From Metellina segmentata (Eukaryota > Arthropoda > Arachnida > Araneae > Tetragnathidae), in NCBI GenBank assembly GCA_947359465.1, contig OX375875.1, positions 58,591,981-58,655,980 of the forward strand: 64,000 nucleotides of DNA. Direction: 5' to 3'. The position numbers were made by a program, and so were the translations under genes. The stretch's first letter is position 1, and the number at the start of each line of letters is the position of its first letter. Below the pieces are notes generated by a model, which was not told where the DNA came from, made no database searches, and saw only the letters and a program-made list of their open reading frames with translations. Below, piece by piece: positions 24,030 to 35,504 of the stretch.

Positions 24030-25916
24030 TAGGGCTCATGATAAAAATTCAATATTGGTCATAAAAAGGGCATAAAGATATTAATATTTATAAGAAAATT
24101 GACCAAGCAATAAGATTTGTGAATGATCTTTAACTGAAGGAGGAGCGAAGAAGGAATAGAAAAAAGAGTATGAAGTTTAGTGTCGACGTGTGAAATTTAA
24201 TTAGATAAAAAAATATTTGTTCGCGAGTTGAACCTTCAATCCAGTCTTTGGAAGTTTTTATTTAATCATGAATAGATAGAGAGAATAGAGCTATCCTTTT
24301 ATCATCAATAACGTTTCTACGAATATTTTCAACTTGTTAATAGCCGTCTTTCTTACATGACTTCTAATCAATTTTGAGATTCTTGACCAATAAAATTCTT
24401 CATGGGATTTCTTCAATCAATAAATGTGGCCATTTTATCACTGTGCACATTGTGGAGTAGAAGAATGGTACTCTGTTAAAAAATCTCGAGACACTCAGAG
24501 TAAAGGACTCGGCGAAGTACACCTAATTCTGGTTCTGAAGAAAACTCAGTTAATAAAAGTTTAAAAAAAAAGCGTTTAAAATGAAAATTTTTAATTTAGA
24601 AATTGTTAACTGGTTTTAAAGTAATAATTTAACTATCGTAAATGAAAAAACTATCATTGGATTTATACTAATAAAGATATGTTTTCTTCCTTAATAATTA
24701 CACCTTTTCATGACACACAAGTATGAGTATCCTTTCTAGGAACAGAATAATAGAATATTGCGTTTTAAAATACGGCCCTAAGAAAGTATTGACCCTAGTT
24801 ACAAAATCGTTTGTTGCGCATAATTTACTTTTCTTTGTTACAAAATTGTACTGTTGCGAATACAATTCTTGAGCTTCGTGAGATTTTATGGTAGTGCCGT
24901 ATTGCTTTTCCATCACAACATATGTCATGATAGCCCCATAAATCGGTTGAAAAAATCTTAGAAAGGATTTTATTGTTCAAGCAGCTTAAAACTGTGTAGA
25001 GGTCATGAAACGAAAACTCCAGATTGCAGAACAGATATAAGCATGTGAACCCCTAAGAGGGTTAAGATAAAAATAACAAGGATTTTAAATGTCTTTATTC
25101 GCTCACAAGGATGGAATTTTTCGGTTTCTTTGAAAGTTCCACCCTTTTCAATCTCTAAAAACATTTTTGCTGTTCGCGTTTTATATTCAAACAAGCTGAA
25201 TAACCCGGTGTTGCTCGGGTTGAAATGGTTAAATGTTGATTAAAAATGAATTAGAATAATCACTTTTAGTAGATAGAAAAAGGCAGTCATTTAAGCTGTA
25301 CGGAAAATACTTTTTAACTTCAATAATTTAAGCTGTACTAAAAATGCTTTTTAACTTCGTTTTAACTTTTTCATAGCTTCTACAATTTACTTTAAATGCA
25401 AATGCATACATTTACTTCCTGAATAATATATTAAAATATGCGAAAGATTAAGACATATATAAACAGAAACGAAATTCCGATGAACAAATGCAGAATTTTG
25501 AAAAATGATATATGTGCAAAGTGTCAAATTTCAACTTCTTGAGCTGAAATAGAGCAATTCGAAAATAGACAGAAAAAATATTGATAAAGACAATAATGAT
25601 TTATGAAATTTAGTAATGCTCAAATATGACCTCAACATTTCCCTGTATTAACTCAAAAATCAAACCCTGTAGAACGCATTTCCAATCTATTGCAAGAAAA
25701 GTCAACTTTAGATTTTAAATTTGAGGCGTCCTATGTGCCAATTTTTATGGCTGTAAGTGCTATAGATTGGCCTGGAGACAGAAAAGTATTAGCCTGTGTT
25801 TTTCGCAGTGTTCTAAAGTAGAAGTGTACTAAATTTGTTGTGGATTGGTCAAACGGTGTAGATTTGTACAGAAAATATACAAACAAACATCATTTATATA
25901 TATATATATATATATA
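24030..25916. other. Intron sequence of gene 1, nothing else seen
   Basis: AT-rich. No exon that keeps the reading frame between the two mapped exons was seen. The stretch before 25917 is a (TA)n microsatellite. Confidence 0.4.
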
Positions 25917-25918
25917 TA

Positions 25919-26745
25919 CAGAGGCTGTTCACACTTTTTTTTAGACAATGTATATTGTATTCACAAAACTAAATTACATAAAATTCTTATGTTTTAAATG
26001 TTCTATTTGATAGCCCTTATTCTGAACTATCTTTCTACACCGTAATTTCCAGGATAATAATGCCTTTTGAAGTGTCAGAAGAGGTATTCTATCCCATTCC
26101 TCCTGAACAGCTTTCCAGACTCCTGTAAGGGTTGTGGGATGACGTTTGGATAATGCAGATTTTAAAAGTCCGAAAGCATAAAAATCCATAGGTGATACAT
26201 CGGGAGATTTAGTAGGGATATCAGTGGAGGGTATTGCGTTTTTTCGCATTCTTAAGATTTAAATCAGCGTTTATCATTTTGTTTACAGTAGACACCGAGC
26301 ATTTTAATTATTTTGCAACAGTCCTTTGACTAGGGGGATTTTCTTTTAACCTTAAACAACGTACCTTTGCAATATTCGAAGATGTCCGTTTCTTCCTTGG
26401 ATACTTGTTTGGAATTTTTGTCACACTTGAGGCTCCAATTTGACGTTTTTTTCCTTTCTTGTTGACGATATTACCTATCGACGCTTTAGATATCACAAAA
26501 CCATGACTCTCACATCGTTTTTGGATAACGGAATATGAATATTTCTGTTCGGAAAGAGCATAAATATAGCCTTCGAACCACTGCTTCATTAAAAACGCCA
26601 TTTTGAATAAAAGAAAACCTCTCAAGCCGCAGACGATAATTTTGACTTTTAAAAACATAGTACAACTGCAATTATTTCTTTTGCAGCAAACGATTTTTTA
26701 TTACCGCTAACCAAAATCGTCTAAAAAATGTGCGAACAGCCTCTG
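25919..26745 (-). mobile_element. Tc1-superfamily transposon inserted in a (TA)n tract, internally deleted
   Basis: Termini CAGAGGCTGTTCACACTTTT and CAGAGGCTGTTCGCACATTT (right, reverse complement) match. TA flanks both sides within a TA microsatellite. At 827 bp it is far shorter than an autonomous copy. Its right end is 41 bp from the splice donor of the 26787-27616 exon. Confidence 0.88.
25974..26601 (-). pseudogene. Tc1-like transposase lacking its catalytic core
   Basis: The N-terminal half (about 26310-26601) starts MAFLMKQWFEGYIYAL and has a helix-turn-helix region (YSVIQKRCESHGFVISKAS) followed by a basic GKKRQ linker. The C-terminal part (25974-26249) keeps SPDVSPMDFYAFGLLKSAL. There the last acid appears as D in PMDF rather than E, as in non-classical (DDxD) Tc1 relatives. 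Only about 60 bp separates the halves, so most of the catalytic region with the first two acids is deleted. Confidence 0.75.
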
Positions 26746-26786
26746 TATATATATATATATAGATGGCAAAGATGGACACTACTTAC

Positions 26787-27616
26787 TTGTTCCACCAATA
26801 GTATGCAACCTCACTGTTAGCAAAGAGCTGGAGACTGTGGAGAAAGTCCCTGTTTTCGAAGAGATTCGTGTCCCTCCTGACGTTAGACACCAGAGTGGCT
26901 CTGAAAACCTTCAGGTAGTTGTTCTGTTCCTCAGACTGCTCTTGGATCTGTTGCACGATTTCCCTTTCAACACCGTGAGGAAACAGTTCTTGAATCGCCA
27001 AGTCCAAGTCGGCAGTTTCCTTCTCGAACCAGCTTACGATGGGCATCAGTAGTTTCAGATCCTTTTCAATACTTTCAGATACATCGTCAAGGATTCTTTT
27101 CGAAGTATCCACCTCTGCGACGGTGCAGAACAATCCGCACAGTCCGCAAAAGGATGCTGCTTTCATTGCTAGATTGGCCCATTCGGATTCGGATAACAAC
27201 AAACCACCTATAGATCCAGAGACGTCTATGGTGGATGAAAGAAATCTGACTGCTGTTGACATTTTCGAAGTATTGTCCAGACGGCTGATGTACTTGCTTA
27301 ATTTGCGAATCAACTCTATTCTGTGCGTTTTCCATACATCCACTCTGTTCGCTAAAATTCTGTACTTCTCTTTATATTTGGGTTCAATTTGGTCTAAAAT
27401 TTCTTTAGTTCTTGTGCTTTGAGGAGTCGTAGTTTTATCACCTTTTTTTAATTCATAATCTATGGAACTTTCCCGTAGTCTGTCACCGACTAACTGCAAC
27501 TGTTCATCCAAGTTAGGTTCATAGCAATAGCTGCTGACCCCTCTTTGAAACTCTTTATCAGTTACTATACGTCGAATACTATCGGACGAGGTCCTTGTGT
27601 GCGAAATTCTTCTTAC
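26787..27616 (-). CDS. Paralogue gene 1, penultimate exon (unknown protein, ApoL-like layout?)
   Basis: This is an 830-bp open exon on the minus strand from acceptor ttttag (27617-27622), phase 0, to a consensus donor GTAAGT (26781-26786), phase 2. It has no in-frame stop over 276 codons. The order is a charged start (VRRISHTRTSSD), a coiled or helical stretch (KYKEKYRILANRVDVW), then SSTIDVSGSIGGLLLSESEW and MKAASFCGLCGLFCTV. LFPHGVEREIVQQIQEQ follows, and the exon ends FANSEVAYYWWNK. Gene 2 (55172-55989) shares S-S-x-[IV]-[DE]-VSG-I-G, SE-x-W, FPHG, QIQE, N-[VL]-R-x-D-x-NL and WW-x-K. Two glycine-bearing apolar stretches between amphipathic helices recall the apolipoprotein L pore region, but no diagnostic residue proves it. 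The 5' exon(s), presumably with the start codon, lie above 27622 and were not found. Confidence 0.78.
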
Positions 27617-27954
27617 CTAAAATTGTTGTGTGAGAGAATTTAAAACATAAATTACATGAAAAGATTAAACTGCTAAAGAAACATTCTCATATATGTGAAG
27701 TGATTAGATTCTGCCCCCCCCCCCATTAAGCACACACAAAAAACCATTTCCTTTTTCACACCACTGGTTTTAATTTAAATGAAAATTTTAAAAATGCTGT
27801 TCGAAGTAAAAATAAGTAGTGTAATGATTGATTGATTTTATGTAGGTCTAAGAATAAGACATAATAAACAGTACATGTTAATAAAAAACAACCCCTCTCG
27901 ATTAATCATCATGTAAAATGCTCAAAAAGCTTTAATTTGCTAGGGTTTTATATA

Positions 27955-28561
27955 CAAATACAAATATTGACAACCAGCTACAGGTTCAAGCCCAACAAGG
28001 CTGGTCCTATGTTTATGAATTCCAGAATTCCCACTGACTATCCAATTGTATCTTAAATTCGTACACTCCCTTTGAATTAACTATATTTTCTGGCAACGCG
28101 TTCCATTTGTCTATTACCCTATTAAAGTATTAGTTTTTCCTTAAATCCCGATTAAAATGTGTCTTATTCAATTTATACCTATGGCCCCTTGTTCTGTTAT
28201 TCCTATTGATATTTAAACCCTCTGTGTCCCCTTGTTTTACCAACTTGAAAAGCTGAATCAATTCCCCCTCCTCCTTCTTCTTTCCAATGTACACATGTTT
28301 AGCTTACTTAAACGTTCATTATAGTCGAGATTTGCTATCCCATTTATTACTTTTGTAGCTCTGTGCTGAACCCTTTCAATTAATTCTATATCCTTTCTCA
28401 TATATGGAGCCCAGAATTGTACAGCATATTCTAGATGTGGTCTTACTAAGCCCTTATATAACGGCAAGATTATATTCTTATCCCTTGAAGTTACAGTCTT
28501 TTTAACATACCCCAATAACCTATTAGCCTTTTTACCCGCAGCTGAATTTGGTGACCCATTT
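27955..28561 (-). mobile_element. CR1-like non-LTR retrotransposon, 5'-truncated 3' end
   Basis: The minus strand carries the C-terminal part of a CR1/RTE-like reverse transcriptase: AAGKKANRLLGYVKK, then LPLYKGLVRPHLEYAVQFW, IELIERVQHRATKVI and LNMCTLERRR. A frame change near 28258 leads to LIQLFKLVKQGDTEGLN and the end RVIDKWNALPENIVNSKGV, stopping near 28014. The short 3' UTR ends in tttgtatttgtata, resembling CR1-type short terminal repeats. It is 5'-truncated, as most LINE copies are. A second copy of the last 140 bp is at 30405-30548. Confidence 0.82.
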
Positions 28562-28599
28562 TAAAATCCCTATGAATTATCACCCCATGACCCTTGACG

Positions 28600-28829
28600 A
28601 GTGTTAAAGAATAAGATGCATAATAAATGATAGATGAAGCTAGAATATATTGTTTTGTAAAAAGTACATTGCTCGGGCACTAACTCCTAGACCGAACACC
28701 GTACCTCATCCCGATAATTTTGTAGACAAGCCCGAACACAGTATCTCAGCCCAATAATTTGCAGACGGAGCCCAAAATGGGAAGGATAAATTTTTACGTC
28801 TGCTATTGTAACCTATAAATTTGGACTAA
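28600..28829. other. No gene seen
   Basis: Contains two loosely repeated pieces (gcccgaacacagtatctcagccc-like) at about 28690-28770. Nothing recognised. Confidence 0.35.
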
Positions 28830-29047
28830 TAAAATTTACTGTTGTTTAAAAATAGAGTAAAAGCTAAAATTTCCTATTGTTACTAATGAAGTCAAATGCT
28901 AAAGCTTACCATTATTACTAATGAGGGTAAGTACTAGAGTTTACTATAGTTACCAATGAGGATAAAGATTAAAACTGACTACTGTACTAATGAGGGCACA
29001 TACTAAAATTTACTAATGTCGCCAACGAGGGTAACTATTTAAATCTA
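28830..29047 (+). repeat. 35-bp minisatellite, left part
   Basis: Unit starts fall at 28830, 28865, 28900, 28935, 28970, 29004 and 29039 (period 35, once 34). The consensus begins taaaatttactattgttact and goes on aatgagggtaa. It is interrupted at 29047 by the Helitron. Confidence 0.88.
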
Positions 29048-29539
29048 CTAGGGGGCACACCACCTGCTCACTGACGCTTGACAACCCCCGGAGGATTGCT
29101 TTGTAATCCTCATTGGTTCGCTGCGCGAACTCGCTTCGATAGCATCAATAAGAACATATTCCCTAGCGGATGAAATTGTTTACAAAATATGATATTCCAA
29201 AAAAAAAAAAATTCACATATAAATATGTTGTGCTACAGAAATTTCATACAGTAACTCTGGAATCAGAACTCAAACAATTTGGAATACAAATGAAAACTTT
29301 GAGCAAATTTTGATTCGAAGTGTGAACGCTGCTTTGAAAATCGAATACACAGCATGTTGTTTGAAAGCTGCATCAGCTCGACTAATATTCATTGTTTTCA
29401 ATAAAATTTCATCCGATAACGCTATAAATTCAATTGAGGCTGCGAGGATTCGAGGTAAACAAACAATCGTACAGTGTTACCAAACGGCGGTAACAAATAA
29501 CGTCTTTGTTGTGTGCCACGTAAGAGAATTATATATAGA
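29048..29539 (-). mobile_element. Non-autonomous Helitron (492 bp), copy 1 of a pair
   Basis: On the minus strand it starts TCTATATATAATTCTCTTAC and ends gtgtgccccCTAG followed by T. The inner text matches the element at 53277-53917 at both ends: ccaatgaggat, gcgcagcgaacc and ggttg pieces at the 3' end; cgtggcac and the cgttatttgtta region at the 5' end. It splits a 35-bp minisatellite. The 5' flanking base is C instead of the expected A. Confidence 0.78.
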
Positions 29540-29632
29540 GTTTTATTTGCTAAAGTATATACTAAAATTTACTATTGTTGTTTATAAGGATGATAAATAA
29601 AATTTACTATTATCAATAAAAGTAATTACTAC
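29540..29632 (+). repeat. 35-bp minisatellite, right part
   Basis: taaaatttactattgttgtt and a further taaaatttactattatc unit resume immediately after the Helitron, in the same orientation as 28830-29047. Confidence 0.75.
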
Positions 29633-30404
29633 TTTCGTGGCCTCAAATGTTTTCACGTTGCCATGGAGCGGAAATTTGGAGAGTGAGGTCACCGCTCAGG
29701 TTGACCTCGTCATTTGAACGTGGTTCAAAATTACATGTTGTTGTCCTTTTACCTTTCCCATCGGGATTGATTTCGCACCGTCGGCAGTTACCCGCTGTTT
29801 TGCTGTAGTGCGACCTTAATTAACTACTTACCGAAAATTTAGTTACATATTATTTAAGCTACTTCATTTTTAAGCATATTAAATATGTTCGTCTTCCAAG
29901 TATTTCACTTAGTGATTATTCTATGCTATGCAAACATTATAAAACTTTAAACTATAAAATGGACCTACCATTTTCTGGGAACTGCCAGCAGGATTTTCTA
30001 TGTCCTTTTTCTCCATGATTGATTGCTTTGATGTGAAAGAATGACATCAGACTCTCAGGCTCTTTATTAAACTATCTTATCAGCGAATACAGGAAAAGAT
30101 ACCTGTGGAGTCATTATTCAATAAAGGTATACATTTGTTCCAATCGAAACTGAACTTGGAATTTGTTCATATCTTATCTCCCCTCACTGATAGTTTCAAT
30201 AGCAACTCGTTTTTTAGGTAACAAATATCGGGTAATCTGCTGTGAAAATTTTGATTATTGAAGATTATGGGTTTCGCTTCTCAGTTTCAGACCGCTGTGT
30301 CTATTTGAAAACATGTTTTTATATCGCACAGAGAACATTGCTTGATTGGAAAAATGCAGTTTCTACTTATTCATTAAAATTTAATTTATTTAATCTCTTA
30401 TAGG
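29633..30404. other. No gene seen
   Basis: A moderately GC-richer stretch at 29640-29810 shows no motif I recognise. The rest is AT-rich. Confidence 0.35.
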
Positions 30405-30548
30405 ATACAAATACAAATATTGACGACCAGCTACAGGCTCAAGCCCAACAAGGCTGGTCCTTTGTTTATGAATTCCCCAATTCCCACTGACTATCCAATT
30501 GTGTCTTAAATTCGTACACTCCCTTTGAATTAACTATATTTTCTGGAT
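30405..30548 (-). mobile_element. CR1-like LINE 3' end fragment
   Basis: Nearly the same as 27955-28090 (ccagctacagg(t/c)tcaagccc, aacaaggctggtcct, cactgactatccaattgt). It is only about 144 bp, again cut at its 5' side. Confidence 0.82.
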
Positions 30549-31319
30549 AGCTCAAAAATGTTGAAAAAGATGTTTAAAAACTTAATAGGCTAGGACTTAA
30601 TATTATAGTTCGAAGCCCTTTAATTATGTTGTTAATTATGTTACCATATTGGTAAATAACTTTTAAAATTTCTCAGGAGGGCAATTTTCAAGTTTTAAGA
30701 AAATTTCAAAACCACAATATTTTATCCAATATTCTCAAAAAGACGTTGGTTATCTTAAACTTTTAACAACAGCTATAGATATAACAAGCACAATTCTATC
30801 TTGCCGCGATTTTTATTACTTTCAATGTACAACTGCATGTGATGGCCGTTGCCTAAATTCTTTCTGGGCGCGATCATGGTACATTGATCACGTGATCATG
30901 GTACATGGTCTCTATCATTTATATGGTGGCGAGGTTGTACCGGTCGTAGCCTAAAAGCTAATCTTTTGACTACAGCTATAGATATAACTGGATCGATTCT
31001 TATAAGTTTCAAGGTTCAACTGGTGTACTGGTCATAGTCTAAATTCTTTCTTAGAGCAATCAAGGTATAACTGCTATACCGGCCGTAGTCTAAAGGTTTC
31101 TCAAAAATTACGATCTCATTTAAATATTCAAACCTTACCCCTCCATGTGGTTTCATGGATATGCATCGTCCATAAAGATCTATCCAATTTTGCTAAAGGC
31201 GAGGTATATCGTTATCAAAATATTGCCAATTTTTTTATGATGGTATGATTATGGCCTGCTCAGTTTTCCAATCACGATATATCTCCTGAATCCCAAGTGG
31301 CCATCGTGAGCCTACATCT
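30549..31319. other. No gene seen; small palindromes
   Basis: Contains gatcacgtgatc within atggtacat repeats at about 30875-30915, and repeated phrases (actacagctatagatataac at about 30765 and 30968; ggccgtagtctaaa variants). This may be an unrecognised decayed repeat. Confidence 0.35.
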
Positions 31320-31862
31320 AGATAAAGGCTCACGATGGCTACTTGAGAAACGAGAGAGCAGACGAAATTGCAAAAACTGCAACTAAAGTAATAGAAATCT
31401 TTAAAGTTCAAAAAAGAGCAAAAGAAAATATAAAGAAGCTTCTAAAAGCAGGGCAACATAGATTTTTTCAGGAAAGCAATATATGCAGTTGCGGAGAGGG
31501 TACGGAGGATGTAGATCACATCATCTACAAATACTGACACTAGGACAATATTCGAACAATCAACTTTCCCTGAGACTGCATCAACACCGATAAAAAACTT
31601 ATGTGGTCAAACAAAAAATCTCGAGAAGGACTGAAAATCATAATGAAGAAAATACTCGATCTAAGAATCGAAAAATCGAACAATCAGCAGAAATCTGAAT
31701 TTCTGTATTTCATTGTTTTGTCTGTATCTCATTATTTTAATTGGAAAAGCCCAATTGCTCATCTGATTTCACGATGTACAAATAGTACTTCTTAGATTGG
31801 TCTCATCTGTAAAAACTCACTGTCATTTCTACTTACGATTTTGTCATTTGTAGCACAAGTAG
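31320..31862 (+). mobile_element. LINE 3' part: RNase H end plus C-terminal region, decayed
   Basis: The plus frame reads AHDGYLRNERADEIAKTATK (from about 31327), the RNase H end motif of Jockey/R1-like non-LTR elements. It continues to QHRFFQESNICSCGEGTEDVDHIIYKY, the C-x-C...D-x-x-H-x-[IL] zinc-like tail typical of these ORF2 ends. A TGA stops it at about 31535. Upstream reverse transcriptase is missing. The three 198-bp repeats that follow are probably its 3' untranslated region. Confidence 0.7.
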
Positions 31863-32456
31863 TGCTCTATATTATCATCTCAATAGAGTTATAAGATGTA
31901 ATTCATACAAATGTATTCTTTTGCTCGAGAAGCTCTTGACCTACCACTAAATTTTGTGTAATAGAAGCAAAACAATGTGTAGACAATTCTATCTTTTAAA
32001 AAAGTTGTAAATATTTTTGAAATAAATAATGATTTCACGTTGGTCAGAGGATAACTTCCATGCTCTATACTGTCATGTCAATAGAGTTATAAGATGTAAT
32101 TCATACAAATGTATTCTTTTGCTCGAGAAGCTCTTGACCAACCACTAAATTTTGTGTAATAGAAGCAAAACAATGTGTAGACAATTCTATCTTTTAAAAA
32201 AGTTGTAAATATTTTTGAAATAAATAATGATTTCACGTTGGTCAGAGGATAACTTCCATGCTCTATATTGTCATGTCAATAGAGTTATAAGATGTAATTC
32301 ATACAAATGTATTCTTTTGCTCGAGAAGCTCTTGACCTACCACTAAATTTTGTGTAATAGAAGCAAAACAATGTGTAGACAATTCTATCTTTTAAAAAAG
32401 TTATAAATATTTTTGAAATAAATAATGATTTCACGTTGGTCAGAGGATGACCTCCA
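31863..32456 (+). repeat. Three 198-bp tandem repeats (probable LINE 3' UTR)
   Basis: tgctctata occurs at 31863, 32061 and 32259. The copies are nearly identical, the first being a little more diverged at its start. Each ends gatttcacgttggtcagagg. They follow directly on the LINE C-terminal region. Confidence 0.88.
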
Positions 32457-32825
32457 TGGTTTAATTAAAGGCACCTAAAGTTCTAGGGAAATAAAAGGCA
32501 GTCCCGGATCACGCGGGTTGCTAGCTAGTCCTCGGGCGGGGTGTGGACGGTGATTTTACGTGGGCTTGCCATCTCTGGTAGCAGGGTTGATATCTCAACC
32601 AAATTTGCCCAAGGGCGGGACAGAATCCAACTTCGAACACTTAAAACTCCTCGATCAAGAATTGATCAGTTTTTCTAGTGACGATATACCTCATCGAGAC
32701 AACTATACAAGAAAGTTTCACTGTGACACAGAAGAGAGATAAGTACATTCAGGAGGGAATCGAACTTATTCCTCTCAGGTTGCTAGCGTGGTGGCAGTCA
32801 ATGAACAGGCCAGGGCGACACTTTA
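32457..32825 (-). mobile_element. Possible tRNA-derived SINE, minus strand
   Basis: The reverse complement begins gtcgccctggcctgttcatt and carries gttcgattccc (B-box-like) about 55 bp on, after acctgagagg. It then runs through a GC-richer body of about 290 bp. The A box is poor. Internal-promoter spacing fits a SINE, but the family was not recognised. Confidence 0.4.
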
Positions 32826-33203
32826 AAAAATCAAAAATTCCTTTATTCTCTTGAATATTTCATTTATTTATTTATTTTTCATTACAGAGCATATTTCTGG
32901 AGATTATCGCAATGTTTGCTCAGAGCACTTCAATTATGTTTTGCGTACATAAAAGTTATTTTCATTGTTTTGGGTGAAAGTGAGGTCCCAATTTAAAGGC
33001 TCACTCCGGAAATTTTAATTTCTAAGGGGAAGTGATAATCCTTAATGCCTCACTGCCCCATCTAGAGCAAACTAATAACAAAAGGGAGAAGCTTAAAGTC
33101 ATAGTATCTATCCTTAACCATTCAAGGGGGTGATGAGCAAGGCGTCCCACAACCAAACATTATAACTAAATAAGTATTAGTTAATATACTTATAATAAAA
33201 TAA
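32826..33203. other. No gene seen
   Basis: The phrase gttttgggtgaaagtgaggtc here (about 32968-32988) recurs at about 33839-33859 on the other side of the SINE. This leaves a short duplication of unknown origin. Confidence 0.4.
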
Positions 33204-33660
33204 CGAGAGCCGCGGTAGCTCAGTCAGTAGAGCGTCGGGCTCGCATCAGAAGGGTTGTGGGTTCTGTCCTCGACGGAGCCTGCAATTCTGATGATTGCGA
33301 GATCGGCGCTTCGACCTGGATAAAGACCGTCGTGTTCGCTAATGGTGAATGGGGCACGTTAAATAGGTCGTGGTCACAAAGTCCCCCATGTTCCCATACC
33401 AAATCAATACCTCTGGGGGTACCTGATCAGGGGGTTATCGGCCTCTGATTGGGATCTAAATTACGATATGTGTGAGTGAATGGATGTATGAAAGGGACCT
33501 TCCTGTAAAACGAATGTGTAATGTATGTCGAGCAAAGTCGGACTTCCTCCCAATGGGGCTCAAATACATGGAAGGCGCACCCCCCTCGCCTCTTGCCGTC
33601 TTCGACGGGCCTGGCACTCCTTTGGTCTGCCAGTGTAGGCATGAGAAACAATAACAACAT
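33204..33660 (+). mobile_element. tRNA-derived SINE, plus strand
   Basis: The head gccgcggtagctcagtcag, then tagagcg, matches an A box (TRGCnnAGTnGG type). The region ggttgtgggttctgtcc matches a B box at the expected distance. A body follows with gaatggggcacgttaaatag, cctctgggggtacctgatca and gggttatcggcctctgattg. The tail is aacaataacaacataa. The head is not an intact tRNA: the anticodon stem does not pair. I associate this body with SINEs of spiders, a recollection only. Open frames on both strands here are artefacts of its GC-rich body. Confidence 0.8.
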
Positions 33661-34724
33661 AAAATAACGTGCTTTCTATTCAAAAATGCTATCGATGAGA
33701 CTGAATTCCATTCGCATGTACTAAGATACAAATAACAAGCCGTTTGATAGTGTATGCGTGATATCATTACGAAATATAGATTTTTTACAGTGCGTAATCA
33801 AATTGTTAGTCACAGTGTAAAAAAAGGTATTTTATCTGTTTTGGGTGAAAGTGAGGTCACAGTTAAAATGTTTTTACAAGAGATTCTATTTATTAAAATT
33901 GTTCCATAGTACACTTCAAAAGTATGATAACATAAAAGATATTTCGTAACAATCCTTTTAGCTGCGAATTCTTTGGATATGCCTTCTATGCATTTAGCGT
34001 AGTTTGATTTTAGTGAATCATCTGCATATCAATCAAAGGCAAACAATTGACTTTTGTGCAGGTGAACCATTCCTTGGAAATTGCTCACTTCATCATTTCT
34101 CTAAGGTTCTAGATGGGGTTGAGAAACGAGGAATTTCCAGGCAACTCAAAGACAGTCTTTTTTTTTCGTTATTCAGGTATGTGTTAGCTTTATTGGCTAT
34201 GACAATGAGCAGAATCGTTAATAAATGTAAAAGATTTCTTTGGGAACCACTCCGGTTAGTACCTTGATGTACTGATTCTGCCTCATTGTTTCCTACACAT
34301 TGTTTCACAACTTGTGTCTTGTCGGCTTATGCCTAATGCTTCACAATATAATTCTTAGGATTTCTACACGATGCACTTTCGAAGATTTATGATTTGCCAG
34401 ATAAAATCTGAACTGGTTCATGAGCCATTTTCTCAATAAAATTAACTATTAAACCTGATAAATGTAATTTTTACTTCAGGAACTAACCAACCTTTTTTTA
34501 GTCTTGAATGGTCCCTTTTTGGTGTTCTCTGGTCCATTGTAGCCGTTTTACTATCACATACGACATTAGCAATATCTTTTTCCCCCGTCGGGTGATATGA
34601 TATCTTTGATGTGAATGGTCATTGTACATATCTTGATTCCATAGCCCTGTATCTTTTTTATAAGTTCACTTCAGTGTGTCTATCTGTTTACCACAAAAAT
34701 ATATCTAAATTTTCTTTCGTCACG
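33661..34724. other. No gene seen
   Basis: Possibly the noncoding 3' part of the pogo-like element that follows on the minus strand; nothing in it is diagnostic. Confidence 0.35.
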
Positions 34725-34965
34725 TGAAGAAGTAAATATTCTTTCAATAGTTCCTCATCCTCGCTGTCCTCGAGTTCTGCTTTCCTTTCCATTTGCTTCT
34801 TTCTTGGTTTCTTGCTTACTCCTGGCTCTTTCACTTTCTCCTCACTCGACTTCCTTTAGTTCTTTTTCTCATCTTCCTCCTTCAAGCGTGACAGTACTTG
34901 GTCAGTTGTAAGAACTTCACCATATGTGTGACGTTTTAGTATATCAGTCTTCCTGCTGCCCAAGA
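34725..34965 (-). pseudogene. pogo/jerky-like transposase, C-terminal tail only
   Basis: On the minus strand: RKTDILKRHTYGEVLTTDQV, then LSRLKEEDEKKN, a stop, KVKEPGVSKKPRKKQMERK, and an acidic EDSEDEELLKEYL end. The TYG-x-x-LTT-[DP]-x-x-L motif followed by a lysine/glutamate-rich tail is usual after the DDE domain of pogo/Tigger (CENP-B/jerky) transposases. The DDE domain was not found upstream. The paired phrase tgtttacaataacccc at about 35098 and 35447 may be terminal sequence, unproven. Confidence 0.5.
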
Positions 34966-35504
34966 ACACGAAAAGTGCGATAAAACATCAACTCAACTTT
35001 TGCATTCGAACGTACTAAATACGCTCAAATACGAAATTACACAGAAAAACACATTGGTATTCCATCCAAAGTGAACGAAACTATTAGCAAAGTTATGTTT
35101 ACAATAACCCCGTCCCTTGAAAAATATGGGGTAATTCTAAACATTCAACTGGTTCAAACATTCAGGTGCATAAAAGTTCCCAGAAGGAAAAGTCAATGAT
35201 TTTCTGTTCGATAGAAACATAACTGACCGTAATAAAGAATTGGAACAACATACCTTTCAATATATTATGGAGGGTAGCTGAAAATGCAGCACACAACAAC
35301 TTTAAAACCCAAACTTTTCAACTAAACAGATTGCTATCAGATGTTGTTCAAAGAAATACGGGTTCTCCATATTACATCCTCAGGGTTTTCATGTTTCACA
35401 ACTTTTTTATTTCTCCAAATCCCATGTGGCGCTTGTATAGCTTGTTTACAATAACCCCTTGTTTATAATTACACCGCCTAACCCTACCTAAAAATACCTT
35501 ATCA
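34966..35504. other. No gene seen
   Basis: Contains the two tgtttacaataacccc phrases about 350 bp apart. No coding signal. Confidence 0.35.

Noticed and set aside
26837..27422. Plus-strand open frames over gene 1's large exon
   Set aside because: Antisense shadows of the minus-strand exon, with no motifs or splice support.
27617..28258. Search for the 5' exon of gene 1 directly upstream
   Set aside because: The open minus-strand frame at 28258-28515 is reverse transcriptase of a CR1-like LINE, not a host exon.
33204..33270. True tRNA gene
   Set aside because: A- and B-box-like motifs are present, but the anticodon arm does not pair and a SINE body follows.
33220..33767. Cluster of open frames on both strands
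   Set aside because: They lie in the GC-rich body of the tRNA-derived SINE.
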